DNA from: Candidatus Aerophobota bacterium
GTDB lineage: Bacteria > Aerophobota > Aerophobia > Aerophobales > B47-G16
NCBI GenBank assembly: GCA_003648815.1
Contig: QMPZ01000075.1
Span: forward strand, 1 to 7,573
Direction: 5' to 3'
Length of the DNA stretch: 7,573 nucleotides
Shown here: piece by piece, positions 4,624-7,573 of the stretch
How the letters are laid out: each line of letters starts with the position of its first letter
Numbering within the stretch: position 1 is the stretch's first letter
Made by a program: the position numbers and the translations under genes
The notes under the pieces: generated by a model
The model's input: only the letters and a program-made list of their open reading frames with translations
Databases searched by the model: none
What the model was told of the DNA's origin: nothing

Positions 4624-5634
4624 ATGCACGAGGCGATGTTCTATGAGAAGCTGGAAGATAAAGTGGTGAAGTGCAAGCTTTGTCCTCATCGCTGCAGAAT
4701 TGATAACTTCAAAAGGGGAATCTGTCGGGTGAGGGAAAACAGGGATGGAACGCTTTACAGCTTAGTCTATGAGAGAGTCATATCCTTAGCTATTGATCCC
4801 ATTGAGAAAAAACCTCTTTATCACTTTTATCCTGGCTCAGATGCTCTTTCCTTAGCCACAGTGGGATGTAACTTCACCTGTCTACACTGCCAAAATTACC
4901 AGATATCCCAGCTTCCTAAGGAAAGAGGAGAAATTGTCGGAGAGGAAATCTCTGCCGAGGAGATCATCTCCCAGGCTAAGTTAAAGAATTGCCAGGTCAT
5001 CGCCTATACCTATACCGAGCCCACTATCTTCTTCGAGTATGCTTACGATATAGCAAGGCTTGCTAAGGAGGAAGGAATTAAAAACGTCTTTGTCACCAAT
5101 GGTTACATAAGTGAGGAGGCCTTGAGAAAGATAAATCCATATCTGGATGCGGCCAATGTGGACTTGAAGTCCTTCAGCGAGGATTTCTACAGGAGGATTT
5201 GTGGAGCTCATCTGGAGCCGGTCTTAAGCAGCTTAAAGCTTATGAAGGAGCTCGGAATATGGGTGGAGATAACCACCCTTATCATTCCAAAGTTAAACGA
5301 CTCAGAACAGGAGCTAAGGAAAATAGCTGAGTTCATAGTGAGCCTGGGAGAGGAGACTCCCTGGCATATTAGCCGATTTTATCCTGCCTATAAACTCAAT
5401 GAGGTGTCCGCTACTCCTGCATCTACGCTTCATCGGGCACGTCAGATCGGCCTGGAGGCAGGTCTAAGATATGTCTATACGGGAAATGTCCCGGGTGATG
5501 AGGGAGAGAATACGTATTGCCCTAACTGCAGCAGGGTGATAATCCGAAGATATGGATACCAAATAGAGGAGTTTCACATTGAAAATGGCAGGTGTAGATT
5601 TTGTCAGACAAAAATCGATGGAGTGATCCCGTAG
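4624..5634 (+). CDS. amrS: AmmeMemoRadiSam-type radical SAM enzyme (AmrS-like)
   Basis: This 336-residue protein belongs to the pyruvate-formate-lyase-activating-enzyme-like radical SAM group named after its usual partners AMMECR1 and Memo. The N-terminus carries four cysteines (17, 20, 24, 34), followed by the radical SAM cluster motif CNFTCLHC (82, 86, 89), then YTYTEPTIFFEY (128-139), VTNGY (157-161), DLKSF (180-184) and PWHISRFYP (246-254). It closes with a ribbon of two cysteine pairs (299/302, 324/327), probably binding zinc. It should cleave S-adenosylmethionine with a 4Fe-4S cluster. The family's substrate is unknown to me, although a C-terminal peptide or small-molecule modification has been proposed by context. 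The ATG at 4624 matches the family start (EAMFYEKLED). No AMMECR1 or Memo gene is in view. It precedes gatB by 39 bp. Confidence 0.92.
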   Translation: MHEAMFYEKLEDKVVKCKLCPHRCRIDNFKRGICRVRENRDGTLYSLVYERVISLAIDPIEKKPLYHFYPGSDALSLATVGCNFTCLHCQNYQISQLPKERGEIVGEEISAEEIISQAKLKNCQVIAYTYTEPTIFFEYAYDIARLAKEEGIKNVFVTNGYISEEALRKINPYLDAANVDLKSFSEDFYRRICGAHLEPVLSSLKLMKELGIWVEITTLIIPKLNDSEQELRKIAEFIVSLGEETPWHISRFYPAYKLNEVSATPASTLHRARQIGLEAGLRYVYTGNVPGDEGENTYCPNCSRVIIRRYGYQIEEFHIENGRCRFCQTKIDGVIP

Positions 5635-5673
5635 GAAGACCTAAAGACCTGCCTGAATCAGAAAAGAGGTGAG

Positions 5674-7176
5674 GTGCTTTTGAAACAGAAAAAGGTACTT
5701 ACAAAACCTCAGATGGAAATAAAAATGAAGTACAAAGTTAACATTGGATTGGAGGTTCATGTAGAGCTTCTGACCGAAAGTAAGCTTTTTTGCGGCTGTA
5801 GTACTGAATTTGGTGCTCCCCCAAATACCCATGTCTGTCCCGTGTGTTTAGGCCTTCCAGGGGTGCTTCCGGTAATCAATAAGAAAGCAGTGGACTACAC
5901 CATCTTAACCGCCCTGGCTCTTAACTGTGAGATCAGCCGCTTGTGCCGTTTTGCCAGAAAGAACTATTATTATCCTGACCTGCCGAAGAACTATCAGATA
6001 TCTCAGTACGATGAACCCTTAGCCAGGGATGGTTGGCTGGAAATAGAGACAGACGGAGGGAGCAAAAAAATAGGAATTGAGCGCATACATCTGGAGGAAG
6101 ATGCCGGAAAGCTCATTCATGGGGAGCAGATGCCAAATTCAGACGATGAGGATAAGGAGGCAAGCTTTGTGGACTACAACCGAAGCGGAATTCCCTTGAT
6201 GGAGATCGTAACTCGTCCGGACATAAGTTCTCCTGAGGAGGCTTACTCTTACCTGACCACCCTTAAAAAGATACTGCAATACTTAAGGGTCAGTGATTGC
6301 AATATGGAGGAGGGGTCTCTGCGATGTGATGTAAACGTCTCTGTGTGTCGGGAGGGAGAAGAGATGGGCACGAAGACAGAGCTCAAGAACATGAACTCCT
6401 TTAAGGAGATAAGAGAGGCTCTTTCCGTGGAGATAGAAAGACAGTCCCGTCTTCTGGACAGGGGAGAGAAAATAGTGCAGGAGACCCGCCTATGGGACCC
6501 CAAGAGGAGGAAAACCGTTCCCATGCGAAGTAAGGAAGAAGCCCACGATTATCGCTACTTTCCTGAGCCGGATCTTTTGCCCCTTGAGATAGATGAGGAA
6601 TGGAAAAGGAGGTTAAGGGCCGAGATTCCGGAGCTACCTAAGGAGCGGTGTCGAAGATTTATCGAGGAGTACGGTCTTCCTCCTTACGATGCCGGAGTTC
6701 TCACCAACTCAAGGGACCTGGCCGACTACTTTGAGGAGTGTGTAAAGAGATATCCTCATCCGAAAACGGTGAGCAACTGGATAATGGGAGAATTTCTGCG
6801 CCTGCTCAAGAGGACGGATAAATCCATAGATGAGGTTAAGGTCAAACCAGAGGATATAGCGGAGTTGCTGGGGCAAATAGAAAAAGGGGTGATCAGCGGA
6901 AAACTGGCCAAGGATGTCTTTGAGAAGATGTTCGAGACGGGAAAAGGAGCAAAGACGATAATTGAAGAGGAAAAATTGAACCAGATCACCGACGAGGCAA
7001 GCTTAGAAAAAGTAGTGGAAGAGGCGATGAGGGAAAGCCCACAGGCAATTGAGGACTTCAAGAAGGGAAAGAAGAAAGCATTAGGATTTTTAGTGGGTCA
7101 GGTGATGAAGAAAACAAGAGGTAGAGCCAATCCGGCCCTGGTGAATAAGTTATTAAAGGAGAAGTTGGGAAGTTAG
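5674..7176 (+). CDS. gatB: Aspartyl/glutamyl-tRNA(Asn/Gln) amidotransferase subunit B
   Basis: GatB is the kinase and amidotransferase subunit of GatCAB, which converts Glu-tRNA(Gln) and Asp-tRNA(Asn) to their amide forms for translation. Signatures are IGLEVHVELLTESKLFC (24-40), four likely metal-binding cysteines (40, 42, 55, 58), HLEEDAGK (139-146), DYNRSGIPLMEIVTRPD (167-183), MEEGSLRCDVNVSV (211-224), TELKNMNSF (235-243) and HDYRYFPEPDL (291-301). A helical YqeY-like tail that contacts tRNA follows. At 500 residues it is slightly long. The usual family start corresponds to the ATG at 5725, but the best ribosome site (AGAGGTGAG, 5665-5673) serves the GTG at 5674 or TTG at 5680, implying up to 17 extra N-terminal residues. 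gatA and gatC are not here. It ends 2 bp before the DUF89 gene. Confidence 0.97.
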   Translation: MLLKQKKVLTKPQMEIKMKYKVNIGLEVHVELLTESKLFCGCSTEFGAPPNTHVCPVCLGLPGVLPVINKKAVDYTILTALALNCEISRLCRFARKNYYYPDLPKNYQISQYDEPLARDGWLEIETDGGSKKIGIERIHLEEDAGKLIHGEQMPNSDDEDKEASFVDYNRSGIPLMEIVTRPDISSPEEAYSYLTTLKKILQYLRVSDCNMEEGSLRCDVNVSVCREGEEMGTKTELKNMNSFKEIREALSVEIERQSRLLDRGEKIVQETRLWDPKRRKTVPMRSKEEAHDYRYFPEPDLLPLEIDEEWKRRLRAEIPELPKERCRRFIEEYGLPPYDAGVLTNSRDLADYFEECVKRYPHPKTVSNWIMGEFLRLLKRTDKSIDEVKVKPEDIAELLGQIEKGVISGKLAKDVFEKMFETGKGAKTIIEEEKLNQITDEASLEKVVEEAMRESPQAIEDFKKGKKKALGFLVGQVMKKTRGRANPALVNKLLKEKLGS

Positions 7177-7178
7177 AG

Positions 7179-7573
7179 ATGAAATCGAGTCTGGAATGTG
7201 TTCCCTGTTATCTCAAACAGGTACTTTCCACGATAAAAGAGGCCACCAAAGATGAAGAGCTCCAGCTGGCTGCTCTGCAGGCAGCAGCTGAGGAGATTGG
7301 AAAGCTTTCCTTAAAAGACAGTCCCGCCGAGAACTCCTCTTATGTCTTAAAAGCCGCTCAGAAGGTCCTAATGGACGATGATCCCTTCAGCAGGAAGAAG
7401 TTAAAGTACAACAGGATAGCTCTCAGGATGTATCCCCAGCTACGAAGAAGGATAAAGAGATCTAAAAACCCCCTTTACACGGCCATAAAAGTTGCCCTTG
7501 CTGGCAACATCATCGATATGGGAATTCTGCCCTCCTTCGATTTGAAGAAGACGCTAAAAGAAATATTGAACAG
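7179..7573 (+). CDS. DUF89 / ARMT1-like domain protein with CxxC, C-terminus cut by window edge
   Basis: The first 131 residues belong to the DUF89 family of metal-dependent damage-control phosphatases. An N-terminal CVPC (7-10) marks the bacterial and archaeal CxxC subfamily. Other family traits are DDDPFSRKKLKYNRIA (67-82), a basic helix (RRRIKRSKN) and AGNIIDMG (109-116). Relatives hydrolyse damaged phosphate metabolites such as sugar phosphates, and the substrate of this branch is unclear. The catalytic aspartate region lies beyond the right edge, so activity cannot be judged. The ATG at 7179 follows the gatB stop by 2 bp with no good ribosome site at normal spacing, suggesting coupled translation with gatB. 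Confidence 0.87.
   Translation, partial: MKSSLECVPCYLKQVLSTIKEATKDEELQLAALQAAAEEIGKLSLKDSPAENSSYVLKAAQKVLMDDDPFSRKKLKYNRIALRMYPQLRRRIKRSKNPLYTAIKVALAGNIIDMGILPSFDLKKTLKEILN

Overview
The window looks like chromosome from an uncultured, probably anaerobic bacterium. Shine-Dalgarno sequences are strong, promoters fit the sigma-70 consensus, genes are short and tightly packed, and GatB is bacterial. Anaerobic life is inferred from a dehydrogenase (NadX type) in place of an oxygen-using aspartate oxidase and from a radical SAM enzyme. I cannot assign a phylum from the sequence alone.

Layout. (1) Positions 1-2035, minus strand: a promoter followed by nadX, nadC and a PHP-domain phosphoesterase gene that runs off the left edge. 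The first two genes are steps of de novo NAD synthesis. (2) Positions 2041-2453: no credible gene. This stretch holds a degenerate 7-bp tandem array, then a GC-rich, highly self-complementary segment bounded by an 18-bp direct repeat. (3) Positions 2454-4304, minus strand: a promoter followed by mobA (molybdenum cofactor nucleotidylyltransferase), a six- to seven-helix membrane protein and an exported protein resembling the molybdopterin-oxidoreductase (sulfite oxidase) fold. The last two genes overlap by 4 bp. (4) Positions 4305-4623: no credible gene. It holds an 11-position palindrome with one wobble pair, an 11-unit heptamer array in the opposite orientation to the first array, and a promoter reading rightward. 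(5) Positions 4624-7573, plus strand: amrS-like radical SAM gene, gatB, and a DUF89 (ARMT1-like) gene cut by the right edge.

The most notable points are the mobA/membrane/exported-protein cluster, whose last two members have no assigned function, and the two non-coding intervals. Those intervals carry the same heptamer in opposite orientation on either side of that cluster, and one contains a strongly structured candidate mobile element or RNA. The other genes are recognisable members of known families. I see no CRISPR array, tRNA, rRNA or transposase, and no clear evidence of a wholly new system.
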